From: Candidatus Aminicenantota bacterium
GTDB lineage: Bacteria > Acidobacteriota > Aminicenantia > Aminicenantales > Aminicenantaceae
Direction of reading: 5' to 3'
DNA length: 47,873 nucleotides
Assembly: GCA_021162615.1 (NCBI GenBank)
Contig: JAGGYH010000128.1
Location: 1-47,873, forward strand
Each line of letters starts with the position of its first letter. Position 1 is the stretch's first letter. The position numbers and the translations under genes were made by a program. Below the pieces are notes generated by a model. It saw nothing but the letters and a program-made list of their open reading frames with translations. It ran no database searches and had not been told where the DNA came from. Positions 9,386-17,772 of the stretch are shown piece after piece.

Positions 9386-9601
9386 TCAATCCTCTGGATT
9401 CTGTTGATATGAGAGAATATCCCCGGGCTGACAATCCAGAGCTTTACAAATGGCATCCAGTGTTGAAAACCGGATAGCCCGGGCATGCCCCTGCTTGAGA
9501 ATGGATAGATTTTGAACTGTTATCCTGACTTTTTCCGAGAGTTCAGTTAAGGTCATTTTTCTTTTAACCAGCATAAGGTCCAAGTTTATTTGAATAGACA
9601 T
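9386..9601 (-). CDS. XRE-family HTH regulator, YozG-like (71 aa)
   Basis: This is a small Cro/CI-type DNA-binding protein. An N-terminal helix-turn-helix is visible (LVKRKMTLTELSEKVRIT followed by the recognition-helix region NLSILKQGHARAIRFSTL), ending in KALDCQPGDILSY, the typical YozG/XRE tail. Its length is normal for the subfamily. The gene starts 10 bases after the DUF2975 gene, so the two are co-transcribed. This XRE+DUF2975 pairing is a common bacterial gene pair. It probably regulates its own operon through the repeated TTTATCGTT sites in the promoter (10158-10194); that link is inferred. Confidence 0.88.
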   Translation of the reverse strand: MSIQINLDLMLVKRKMTLTELSEKVRITVQNLSILKQGHARAIRFSTLDAICKALDCQPGDILSYQQNPED

Positions 9602-9611
9602 CGTGCACCGC

Positions 9612-10118
9612 TTATATAGTAAGATTTTTTTCTTTCTGGAGCTCTAATCCTGACTCAAACACTTTGGCAATGACCAGGATCCCTAAACCTATCAACAGCA
9701 GTTTGAACAATCCATCCCAGATCAAATCAATAAAATAGCCAGAACTGAAGCCAGTATCAAATCCTTGTATCAGAATTTTACCTAGAATATCAATAGGAAT
9801 AAGAACAAAGCAAGCATAAGCGATTTTTTTGATACGCTGAACATTGGCCGCTTCAAAGGGAGACCTTGCCTTGATTGAGCGGAGTATTTTCCTGAGATTA
9901 AAGATGATCAGTACAAAAACAACCGAGTTTAAAAAACCGGACAGAGAAATCCCAATTCTACTCATAATGCTTTTATCTCCCCCCGACTTTGCGATGATAA
10001 CAAGTCCCATTATAAGGCTTAAAACCAGTCCCACAATCACAAAGATCCAGATAGTATCAACCATGAGAGAAAAAACCCTGACATACGAAGATTGATTCTC
10101 TTTCTTGTTTCCTTTCAT
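9612..10118 (-). CDS. DUF2975 membrane protein (168 aa)
   Basis: This is an inner-membrane protein with four hydrophobic spans, at about residues 20-45, 60-78, 95-115 and 132-155. A conserved loop, NLRKILRSIKARSPFEAANVQ, lies between spans 2 and 3 and is characteristic of DUF2975. The function is unknown. These proteins are usually encoded next to a small XRE regulator, as here, and may sequester or signal to it. The ATG at 10118 has AAGGAG (10125-10130) 6 bases upstream, and a near-consensus promoter lies immediately before that, giving a leader of only about 20 bases. Confidence 0.85.
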   Translation of the reverse strand: MKGNKKENQSSYVRVFSLMVDTIWIFVIVGLVLSLIMGLVIIAKSGGDKSIMSRIGISLSGFLNSVVFVLIIFNLRKILRSIKARSPFEAANVQRIKKIAYACFVLIPIDILGKILIQGFDTGFSSGYFIDLIWDGLFKLLLIGLGILVIAKVFESGLELQKEKNLTI

Positions 10119-10143
10119 TCATCACTCCTTTATTTTTTTTCAT

Positions 10144-10172
10144 AATATAAGTGATGATTTATCGTTTGTCAA
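10144..10172 (-). promoter_or_regulatory. Strong sigma70 promoter of the DUF2975-XRE operon
   Basis: Read on the minus strand, a perfect TTGACA (10167-10172) and TATATT (10144-10149) are separated by 17 bases. Transcription should start near 10137, just upstream of the RBS at 10125-10130. One operator-like repeat (10158-10166) sits inside the spacer and the second lies upstream of the -35. Confidence 0.8.
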
Positions 10173-10194
10173 GTATTTTTTATTGTTTATCGTT
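10158..10194. promoter_or_regulatory. Direct-repeat operator candidate (TTTATCGTT x2)
   Basis: TTTATCGTT occurs at 10158-10166 and again at 10186-10194, 28 bases apart, roughly on one helical face (about 2.7 turns). The first copy falls in the -35/-10 spacer, so binding would block RNA polymerase. The encoded XRE protein is the natural candidate ligand (inference). Confidence 0.6.
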
Positions 10195-10287
10195 AATTTT
10201 ATAATGATTATCAATATCTACCGATAGAAAATAACGCTCGATTTTTTAGGGATTAATCAGTAGAGGAAAGTCCTTTTTCGACTCTAC

Positions 10288-12690
10288 CTATCTGTTCTTA
10301 ACGTATTTGTCGAACCACTCAAACATCTCAGCCAAAACATGGAAGACAGATTCTTCCGCTCTGTAGCCATGGCTCTCATGAGGCAGCATCACCAGCCGAA
10401 CCGTGGCTCCATGGCCTTTCAGCGCATGGAACAGGCGCTGCGACTGGATGGGAAATGTTCCGGAATTGTTGTCTTTTTCACCATGAATAAGAAGAATAGG
10501 CTCATTGATTTTATCCGCATGCATAAACGGGGATATTTTGAAGTATATCTCAGGTGCCTCCCACAGGGTCCTCCGTTCGCTCTGAAACCCGAAAGGCGTC
10601 AAAGTCCGGTTATAGGCTCCGCTCCGGGCAATCCCAGCAGCAAAAAGGTCACAATGGGCCAGGAAATTCGCTGTCATAAAGGCTCCATAGCTGTGTCCCC
10701 CAACTCCTACCCGTTCAGGATCAATAATACCCTCTGCATCCAGATAATCAATGGCTGCCTTGGCACCGCTTACGATCTGCTCAATGAACGTATCATTCAT
10801 CGTCTCCGGATCTCCCACAATGGGAAGCTGAGCTCCATCCAGAACAGCATAACCCTGTGTCACAAAGAAAAGCTGTGAGGTGCCCCTGAAAAAAGTAAAC
10901 CGGTTTGGAGAGCTTCTTACCTGGCCTGCCACACTTGGGTCGCTGTATTCCAATGGATACGCCCAAAACACAAGGGGAAGGCGCTGGCCTTCTTTATAAT
11001 CAGGAGGCAGGTAAAGGGTCCCGCTGAGGTCCACTCCGTCGTCTCTCTTGTATTTGACAAGCTTCTTGATCATTCCGGTCATCTGAGGAGCCGGGTCCTT
11101 GTAATCAGTCAAAGCCTGCCTCTTGCCGTTTTTCAGATCGAGAACAAAATAATTGGGAGGTTCAGTCTTGGACTGAAAGTTCGTGATGATCCGATCTCTG
11201 GATTTCCCTGTAAAATCAACAAATGATTCATAGCAGTCCTCCCCTGATTGGAATATCCGCTCTGTTTGCATTGTCTTGAGGTTCATCTTATCCAGGAAGG
11301 GACGTTCCCCCTGGGGATTAGCTCCCTGCCCGCTCAGATAAATCCAGTCCTTGTCCTGGAGAACTACCCACTCTCCATTTGGAGTTATGGTATACACAGG
11401 ACGGCCCGGGTCATTATAGCGATCATGGATGCTGAGGTCGATGATCTTTTTGGGTTCCATGGAAGGATCATCCGCATTGATCAAATAAGTGGTCTGCCAG
11501 CGGCGCTTCCAGTCATATTCAGTGAGAAAAGCCATACCCGGGCTCTCAAGCCATGTGATGCCTGAATAACGGTGCTTGACCTTTATGACTTCCTGAGGCT
11601 CCTCTTTAAAGGGAAAGGACTGTGTCATTATTATGTCCCGGTGAGGGACCTCTTTATCCGGATCTCCTTCATCAAGAGCTTCCACCCAGATAAGGCTGGC
11701 AGGTTGAAGGGCGCGCCATTCAACAGACCGGATCCCTTTAGGCACGCCCCGCATAGGAACGTCATCCGCCAGAGGGACCTCGGCCAGCATATGGGCCAGA
11801 TTTCCATCCATATCCCAAATTTCTATATTATGAGTGAAATAATAGTAAGGAACACTGTAGGAATAAGGCTTCTTAATCCTCTGAACCAGAAGCAGAGTGC
11901 CGTCAGGCGAAGGTTCCGCATAAACATAAACTGCCGGTCCTCCGAGCTCTTCAGCCTCTCCGGTAGTCACATCGATCTTCATTATTTGAGAAGTGGCATA
12001 ATAAGTAAAAAGCTCCTCGTCATAGGGTGTTTCAAGAAGGTCCTGATAGGTCCATACTTTGGCAAATTTTCCGGAGACTTCCTGAATATGAGGACCTGCG
12101 GGGACTGAAGGTTCCTCAGGAGGCTCGCCTCTGTCTTCGGGAACCATGTAAGCCAGAACATGCTTGTTGTCCGGGAGCCAGCTAAAACCTGAACCAAGAA
12201 CAGCGTTTATGGTCGGACCTGTGAGCTTTTTCACTGTACCGGTTTTTGCTTTCACAGCCCAAAGCTCCACTCCATCGTCCAGATAGTGTGTGAAGGCAAA
12301 CCAGGTGCCGTCATTTGACCATCGGGGAAAACCGAACCGGGCATCTTCAGGGAGCTCTACAGCAATGACCTCGCCTTTATCAATGGTCTTTATGGTCAAG
12401 GATGTCATAAAATACGTCTGCTGCCTCGAGTTATTCAGAGGTGTGATCCGTGTCCCAGCCAATCGAAGCAATGGCTGTGCCATGTAAGCAAGGGACGGCA
12501 TGGATTCATAGGTATAGAAAAGCACTCTTTTTCCATCAGGGCTTAGAGAAGCCTGAGGCGGCGGGGGGGCTTTCAGGATATCAATCACTTCCTGAGGGGG
12601 CCTCTTATAAGGCTCCTGCCCCAGCAAAACCAGGCTGCTCATAAAAACAAAAATAAAGAAAACCACACATGTTTTCCTTTTACCATTCAT
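10288..12690 (-). CDS. Secreted S9 family serine peptidase, glutamyl-endopeptidase-like S9D (800 aa)
   Basis: This is an exported prolyl-oligopeptidase-fold peptidase. A signal peptide (about residues 1-24) ends near LVLLGQEP. A WD40/propeller-like region with LSPDGKRVLFY and SPDGTLLLVQ motifs precedes an alpha/beta-hydrolase domain. The catalytic triad is visible as Ser667 in GGHSYGAF, Asp740 in HGEKDNN and His774 in PHESHGY. The N-terminal segment RPPQEVIDILKAPPPPQASLS is typical of the S9D group related to plant glutamyl endopeptidase. The ATG has GGAGGG at good spacing. It is probably periplasmic and cleaves peptides. It is a single gene downstream of the TPR-hydrolase on the same strand, separated by a 247-base repeat-bearing gap. 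Confidence 0.88.
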   Translation of the reverse strand: MNGKRKTCVVFFIFVFMSSLVLLGQEPYKRPPQEVIDILKAPPPPQASLSPDGKRVLFYTYESMPSLAYMAQPLLRLAGTRITPLNNSRQQTYFMTSLTIKTIDKGEVIAVELPEDARFGFPRWSNDGTWFAFTHYLDDGVELWAVKAKTGTVKKLTGPTINAVLGSGFSWLPDNKHVLAYMVPEDRGEPPEEPSVPAGPHIQEVSGKFAKVWTYQDLLETPYDEELFTYYATSQIMKIDVTTGEAEELGGPAVYVYAEPSPDGTLLLVQRIKKPYSYSVPYYYFTHNIEIWDMDGNLAHMLAEVPLADDVPMRGVPKGIRSVEWRALQPASLIWVEALDEGDPDKEVPHRDIIMTQSFPFKEEPQEVIKVKHRYSGITWLESPGMAFLTEYDWKRRWQTTYLINADDPSMEPKKIIDLSIHDRYNDPGRPVYTITPNGEWVVLQDKDWIYLSGQGANPQGERPFLDKMNLKTMQTERIFQSGEDCYESFVDFTGKSRDRIITNFQSKTEPPNYFVLDLKNGKRQALTDYKDPAPQMTGMIKKLVKYKRDDGVDLSGTLYLPPDYKEGQRLPLVFWAYPLEYSDPSVAGQVRSSPNRFTFFRGTSQLFFVTQGYAVLDGAQLPIVGDPETMNDTFIEQIVSGAKAAIDYLDAEGIIDPERVGVGGHSYGAFMTANFLAHCDLFAAGIARSGAYNRTLTPFGFQSERRTLWEAPEIYFKISPFMHADKINEPILLIHGEKDNNSGTFPIQSQRLFHALKGHGATVRLVMLPHESHGYRAEESVFHVLAEMFEWFDKYVKNR

Positions 12691-12937
12691 TGTTTTCCCT
12701 CCGGCATTGGTATCATATGAAAATCAAATATGACTTATCATAGTATAAAAAAAACATAAATCAAATCTTTTTTATTCTTTAAAAATCAGGGCTTGACATC
12801 TTTCCCTTAATGAAGATGAGACCATAAAAAAATGGCAAGGGCCACAGCGTAATGTCATCACGAGGAGCAAAGCGACGTGGTAATCTCATACCCGGTCGAA
12901 AGCATACGCTATGAGTGAGGTCATTTGACCGTTAATA
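12691..12937. repeat. Gap with decayed repeat pieces
   Basis: This 247-base gap between two minus-strand genes holds two repeat fragments. 12821-12836 (ACCATAAAAAAATGGC) matches the inverted-end motif of the intergenic element family. 12854-12888 (starting GTCATCACGAGGAGC) matches one arm of the palindromic repeat at 41485-41572. A short inverted pair, CTCAT/ATGAG, follows. No gene is seen. Confidence 0.6.
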
Positions 12938-15082
12938 CTACTTCTCTTCCAATTGTCTGATCCACTGCTCTATTTTATTTCTTCTTTCCGCAGGTATTCT
13001 GTTTTGAAAAAGGTCCAGGTATTTCGAAAAATACTGCAACGCCTTTTTATTTTCCCCTCTGTTCATATGACTGTAACCAAGATTGTAAAGAGGAAGCCCG
13101 TATTCAGGATCAATGGAAAGTGATTGTTCCCATGCCTTAATAGCTTTATCCATATCCCCAGCCTGTTTATAGGCAGCACCCAGTCCATTATAAGCCACCG
13201 CATTTTCAGGATTGATTTCAACCGCTTTTTTGTAATTTTCTATGGCTTTTTGTAATTCCTGTTCATTTTTTGTATTAAGATAACTGGAGAGATAAGCATT
13301 TCCCCTGTTATCGTAGGTCGCAGCAAAATTACTGTCTATGGAAGCCGCTTTATCTAAGGCTTCTAGAGCTTTCCTGTAATCTCCTTTTCTGGTATAAGCA
13401 ATTCCAAGAAAATTCCACAATTCAGGGTCTGTGTCCTTCTGAGGGATATCAATGCCATTAAAAACAGAAATAACTTTATCGCCTTGACCGGCCTCAGTTA
13501 AAAAATTGAGATAAGCCGAAAAAACCTCATGACTTGTGGGATTGTTCTTCATCCCCTCTTCAATGACTAAAAGCGCCCCGCTAAAATTCCCTTCCTCTTT
13601 ATACAAAACCGCCAAATTTGAATAAGCCAAACCAATATCCTTTCTTTCTGTGATTACTTCCTGAAGCATTCTAATGGCTTTTTGTTTTTCCCCTTTCAGA
13701 TAGATCTGTTTCGCCACTATTGATTTATCGTAAAGAGGCAGAAGACTTTTAATATCCTCATCCGGTCCGAATTCCTTCTCCCCTTCACCGGATGAACCTG
13801 AAACATATCCGAGGCTTTTCAGCTTGCGAAGGGCTTCTTTATTTAGAGGGCTTTGGTCATCCTCTTTTGCCTCAGCAGAATACTTCTCCCTTATATCATC
13901 CAGTTTTTTTCTGTATCTGTCTAATTCTTTTTCCTGGGCCAGATTGTTCTTTTCGTCAAAATCTTCCTTCAAATCGTAAACCTCGGGAATGGGAGACTCT
14001 ATATATTTTTCTCCGTTATCAATGAATCCCCGAAGCGGCGCCCACTCTCTGTTGTATATTTTTTCGTAATAAGGATAGAGCGATTCAAAATAGATAGGGC
14101 CGTGTTCAAGCTTTTTTCCTTTTATAGCAGGAAGAAGCGAAACCCCGGTTAGGACATCAGGCTTTTTGAGATTCAATACCTCGCATATGGTTGGAAAGAT
14201 ATCTATATGCCCCACATAATCCGGGACATTTCCGGGCTCTATTCCGGGAAAATAGAAAATAAGAGGGATCCGTATAGTCGTATTATAGGCAAAATATCCG
14301 TGCGTTAATTCTCCGTGCTGCCACAGACCTTCGCCATGATCTCCGGTTAAAACAATCAGGGTATCCTCATATAAATTTTCTGATTCTAGATAATCGAAAA
14401 TTTTCCCCATTTCAGCGTCTACATAGGCAACCTCCCCGCTGTACAGGTCATTCTTGAATCGATCTTTAAAAGGCTGCGGAGGCTCATAAGGCACATGAGG
14501 GTCATACACATGCACCCACATAAACCAGGGAGAGGATTGTCTCTTGGCCCACATAAGCGCTCTGTCAACCACTTCTTCAGCTCTTCTTTCCACATAATAT
14601 TTATCACCCCGATCGAGTTGGCTCCCATACTCATCATCATAAGTGCTGAATCCCTGGTCAAGCCCAAATGTTGAATCCAGAGGATAGGCTCCCACAAAAG
14701 CACCCGTGGAGTAACCAATGTCTTTTAAAAATTCAGCCAGAGTCAAATATTTTTCATGTACGGTAAAACTGGAATTGTCATGGACACCGTGATACAGAGG
14801 CGTTCTGCCCAAAAGGATATTTGTGTGGGAAGGAAGGGTCGTTGGTGTGTGAGCAAAGGCATAATCAAACAAAATCCCTCTTTTAGCCAGAGAGTCAATA
14901 TGCGGAGTCTCGAGATGTTCCCTGCTGTAACAGCTCAATCTATCTGTTCTGAGTGTGTCAATGGTGATAAGAAGGACATTCCATCCTTTTCCTTTGCTTT
15001 TTGCTCCAGCAGGATGAGCCATACAGAAAAAAACCAGTATAAAGACCGCAAAAAAAGATACTCTCACTATTCTTTTTTTCAT
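12938..15082 (-). CDS. Secreted sulfatase-like (alkaline phosphatase superfamily) hydrolase with TPR repeats (714 aa)
   Basis: A signal peptide spans about residues 1-27. The hydrolase domain (about 34-380) has the metal-binding opening LLITIDTLRTDRLSCY (Asp42), HVYDPHVPYEPP and LTGDHGEGLWQHGE. The position of the sulfatase C/S-x-P-x-R motif reads TLPSH (Thr82-His86): the formylglycine-forming Cys/Ser is replaced by Thr, as in Thr-nucleophile phosphodiesterases of the superfamily. Annotation as a true sulfatase is therefore doubtful. From about residue 440 to 700 there are several TPRs, for example AYSNLAVLYKEEGNF, LGIAYTRKGDYRKALEAL and AYNGLGAAYKQAGDMDKAI. This fusion is familiar in Acidobacteriota/Aminicenantes. 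Its promoter is at 15128-15155. Substrate unknown. Confidence 0.85.
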   Translation of the reverse strand: MKKRIVRVSFFAVFILVFFCMAHPAGAKSKGKGWNVLLITIDTLRTDRLSCYSREHLETPHIDSLAKRGILFDYAFAHTPTTLPSHTNILLGRTPLYHGVHDNSSFTVHEKYLTLAEFLKDIGYSTGAFVGAYPLDSTFGLDQGFSTYDDEYGSQLDRGDKYYVERRAEEVVDRALMWAKRQSSPWFMWVHVYDPHVPYEPPQPFKDRFKNDLYSGEVAYVDAEMGKIFDYLESENLYEDTLIVLTGDHGEGLWQHGELTHGYFAYNTTIRIPLIFYFPGIEPGNVPDYVGHIDIFPTICEVLNLKKPDVLTGVSLLPAIKGKKLEHGPIYFESLYPYYEKIYNREWAPLRGFIDNGEKYIESPIPEVYDLKEDFDEKNNLAQEKELDRYRKKLDDIREKYSAEAKEDDQSPLNKEALRKLKSLGYVSGSSGEGEKEFGPDEDIKSLLPLYDKSIVAKQIYLKGEKQKAIRMLQEVITERKDIGLAYSNLAVLYKEEGNFSGALLVIEEGMKNNPTSHEVFSAYLNFLTEAGQGDKVISVFNGIDIPQKDTDPELWNFLGIAYTRKGDYRKALEALDKAASIDSNFAATYDNRGNAYLSSYLNTKNEQELQKAIENYKKAVEINPENAVAYNGLGAAYKQAGDMDKAIKAWEQSLSIDPEYGLPLYNLGYSHMNRGENKKALQYFSKYLDLFQNRIPAERRNKIEQWIRQLEEK

Positions 15083-15127
15083 TTTATTTATCTAACCTTG
15101 ACTTGTTCATCACTCAGGCTAATATCT

Positions 15128-15155
15128 ATATTACACACCTTTTTGTGTGAGTCAA
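15128..15155 (-). promoter_or_regulatory. Promoter of the TPR-hydrolase gene with a palindromic spacer
   Basis: On the minus strand, TTGACT (15150-15155) and TAATAT (15128-15133) are separated by 16 bases. That spacer is exactly CACAC-N6-GTGTG (15134-15149), an inverted repeat that looks like a repressor site. Transcription would begin near 15121, leaving about 40 bases to the ATG at 15082. Confidence 0.5.
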
Positions 15156-15175
15156 ATGGTATTGAATCACTTTTA

Positions 15176-15204
15176 TTGACTTTGCATATATATTCCACCA
15201 TTAT
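15176..15204 (+). promoter_or_regulatory. Candidate promoter of the MacB-like permease gene
   Basis: TTGACT (15176-15181) and CATTAT (15199-15204) have a 17-base spacer. The gene starts at 15272 with no clear RBS. The two divergent promoters in this 189-base gap are only about 20 bases apart at their -35 boxes, so one bound protein could affect both. Confidence 0.35.
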
Positions 15205-15271
15205 ATTAAGGATACATCCGTTTTAATGGAAGATAAAGAATAATCAACATTGCTTAGCCTGTAGATTTGGT

Positions 15272-17671
15272 ATGATCCGAAACTATCTTAAAGTGGCTTC
15301 CCGGCGGTTGGCAGGAGGCTGGAGTTATTCACTGGTGAACATTTTCGGCCTTGCAGCCGGACTAGCCACATGTTTTTTGATTTTCTTTTATATTCATTTT
15401 GAATCAACTTATGATCATTTCATTCCGGATTCAAAAGACAAATACCGCATAGCCATGGAGATAAGAGGTGAAGAATCCTCATGGAAAATAGCCTCCGTAT
15501 CAGCTCCCATTGCCGTTGCTCTAAAGAATCAGTTCCCTCAGGTCGAACAAATTGTGAGATTTACCTCAGAGTCCAACAAACAGGTCACCTATCAAGACCA
15601 TGTATTCCAAGAGGATCGGATTCTTTACAGCGATCCAGAATTCATTTCTTTTTTCAATCTTAAATTGATTGAAGGAAATCCAGAAACCGCTCTTTCTCGT
15701 CCCGGCTCGCTGCTGATCACCAAGGCCATGGCTAAAAAATATTTTGGAGATGAAAATCCATTAGACAAGCGCCTGATGATTGATGATACCTATTACAGTG
15801 TGACCGGAGTTATTCCGGATGCACCGACCAATTCCCATATTTCCTACCGGTTCATCGTCTCTTTTCACAGATTTGAACAAGATCAAGAATTCACCAAATC
15901 GAATTTGACAAAACGCGCATTTTATACCTATGTGAAGCTGGCTGAAGGAAGTGATCCACAATCATTTGAAAAGCAGATTCAATCGCTTGAAAGCCCCCTT
16001 AAATCCCCTGGATGGGAAACCCATTATTTTCTTCAAAAGATAACTGATATTCATTTCCATTCCAACTTGGATAGAGAACTCAAGCCGCCGGGTGATTCCA
16101 CAAATTTGCTGATCCTGTCTATTATCGGGAGTTTTGTCTTTTTTATCGCTTGTTTTAACTTCATCAACTTGTCTACAGCCCGGTCCATCAAACGGGCTGT
16201 AGAGGTGGGGATCCGCAAGGTTTTGGGCGCAACCAGGTCGCAGCTTGTTTTTCAGTTTACGTCGGAGTCGGTCCTGCTCGTCTTCATGGCTCTTGTTGCC
16301 GCCATCGGCATCACCATCCTTTTCATTCCCACATACAAAAATCTGGTGAATCTCCCCCTCCAGACCCAGGATATGATGAAACCGGTCTATTTTATTTTCC
16401 TGGCGGGACTAACTTTAATTGCTGGTCTGGGCGCAGGCGCCTACCCTGCTTTTTTTATGTCCCGATTTGAGCCTGAAAAGGTGATAAGGGGAAATCGTCC
16501 ATCAGGTGCAGGAAGTCTAACACTCCGAAAAGCCCTGATCACCCTTCAGTTTGCTATCGCCTCTCTGCTTATTATCTGTGCCTTGCTGGTGAATAAGCAG
16601 ATTTCCTATATGAAAAACCAGCAGAATTTCGGATTTGAAACCGAGAACCGCATCGTGCTCCGCATAGGGGGCCGCAAGACTCCTCTATCAGGAGAACGAG
16701 TGCTGGCTCTTAAAAATGAATTTACTCAGCACACCTCCATCAAGCAGGTCTCTGCTTCTACATCTGTCCCTGGCCGCAGCATGTATCATGAGTCCCTGCG
16801 GAAGCAAAATGAAGATTGGAGCCACAAACGGGAACTCAACTTTCTGGGAATGGATTCCAATTTTCTCTCCCAGTATCAAATCGAACTGGCCGCCGGCCGG
16901 ATGCTGAATGAGAACATATCCTCTGATTTGTCCGATGCCCTTCTTATCAATGAGACCGCAGTAAAAAGTCTGGGATGGGCTTCGCCAGAAGAAGCCTTAA
17001 ACAAACAGCTGGTTGTTGGGGGCAGCCCAAACCCCCAGCTCATAATCGGAGTGGTTAAGGACTTCCATTTTCAGGGGCTTCAGCATCCTATCGAACCCTT
17101 GATCCTCCGGTATTTTTTAGCCAGTGACCTGTATTCTGCCTATCTCACTCTCACCGTGGAAACTCGAGACATAAAGGAAACCATGGGTTTTGTACAAAAC
17201 AAGTGGACTGAACTTTTTCCTGAATATCCATTTGAATGTTTTTTCCTGGATGAGGATTTTAAAAGATTTTATCAGAAAGAAGAGCGGCTCAGTCAGATGA
17301 TCAGCGTCCTGACTTATCTGGGTATTTTTATCTCCTGTCTGGGTCTGTGGGGACTTTCTTCATTAAGCACCAAACAGAGGATCAAAGAGATCGGCATACG
17401 TAAAATATTAGGGGCCTCAGTCTCTGGGATTATCCTTATGTTGTCCAAAGAGTTTACCAAGTGGGTGGTGGCTGCGAACATCATTGCCTGGCCCATCGGT
17501 TATTTTCTGATGCGGAGCTGGCTGCAGAATTTTGCCTCCCGGGCTAAGGTGACTCCGGATATCTTTCTTCTATCAGCTCTTGCGGCTTTGGCTGTGGCCT
17601 GGATCACGGTAAGCCTTCAAACCCGAAAAGCAGCTCAATCCAATCCTGCAGAATCCCTGCGTTATGAATAA
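15272..17671 (+). CDS. ABC-transporter permease, MacB/FtsX type, without ATPase partner (799 aa)
   Basis: This is an inner-membrane protein of the double-FtsX type. The N-terminal span (about residues 18-42, SLVNIFGLAAGLATCFLIFF) is followed by a large periplasmic MacB_PCD-like domain. Three spans of the first FtsX domain follow (about 285-400, with SIKRAVEVGIRKVLGATR as the coupling region). A second periplasmic domain and a second FtsX domain come last (about 680-790, with STKQRIKEIGIRKILGA). Both coupling segments that contact an ATPase are intact, yet no MacB-type ATPase gene is in the window, so the partner is probably encoded elsewhere. Such permeases move lipoproteins, peptides or drugs, or act mechanically. 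The specific role is unknown. It is divergent from the TPR-hydrolase and convergent with the GH127 gene. Confidence 0.88.
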   Translation: MIRNYLKVASRRLAGGWSYSLVNIFGLAAGLATCFLIFFYIHFESTYDHFIPDSKDKYRIAMEIRGEESSWKIASVSAPIAVALKNQFPQVEQIVRFTSESNKQVTYQDHVFQEDRILYSDPEFISFFNLKLIEGNPETALSRPGSLLITKAMAKKYFGDENPLDKRLMIDDTYYSVTGVIPDAPTNSHISYRFIVSFHRFEQDQEFTKSNLTKRAFYTYVKLAEGSDPQSFEKQIQSLESPLKSPGWETHYFLQKITDIHFHSNLDRELKPPGDSTNLLILSIIGSFVFFIACFNFINLSTARSIKRAVEVGIRKVLGATRSQLVFQFTSESVLLVFMALVAAIGITILFIPTYKNLVNLPLQTQDMMKPVYFIFLAGLTLIAGLGAGAYPAFFMSRFEPEKVIRGNRPSGAGSLTLRKALITLQFAIASLLIICALLVNKQISYMKNQQNFGFETENRIVLRIGGRKTPLSGERVLALKNEFTQHTSIKQVSASTSVPGRSMYHESLRKQNEDWSHKRELNFLGMDSNFLSQYQIELAAGRMLNENISSDLSDALLINETAVKSLGWASPEEALNKQLVVGGSPNPQLIIGVVKDFHFQGLQHPIEPLILRYFLASDLYSAYLTLTVETRDIKETMGFVQNKWTELFPEYPFECFFLDEDFKRFYQKEERLSQMISVLTYLGIFISCLGLWGLSSLSTKQRIKEIGIRKILGASVSGIILMLSKEFTKWVVAANIIAWPIGYFLMRSWLQNFASRAKVTPDIFLLSALAALAVAWITVSLQTRKAAQSNPAESLRYE

Positions 17672-17772
17672 AACAGGAAAAAGAACAAACTCTATGTCAC
17701 CTCTGAAGACGAAGAGGGATTCCAACGGGTCAGGCGCTGCAGCGTGAGTTGGCAGATAAAATAATCTAGTGT

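Noticed and set aside
11572-12108. 178-codon plus-strand open frame
   Set aside because: It is antisense to the S9D peptidase propeller region and low in recognisable protein features.
15272-17671. Complete MacAB-type efflux system
   Set aside because: Only the permease is present; neither an ATPase nor a membrane-fusion protein gene occurs next to it.
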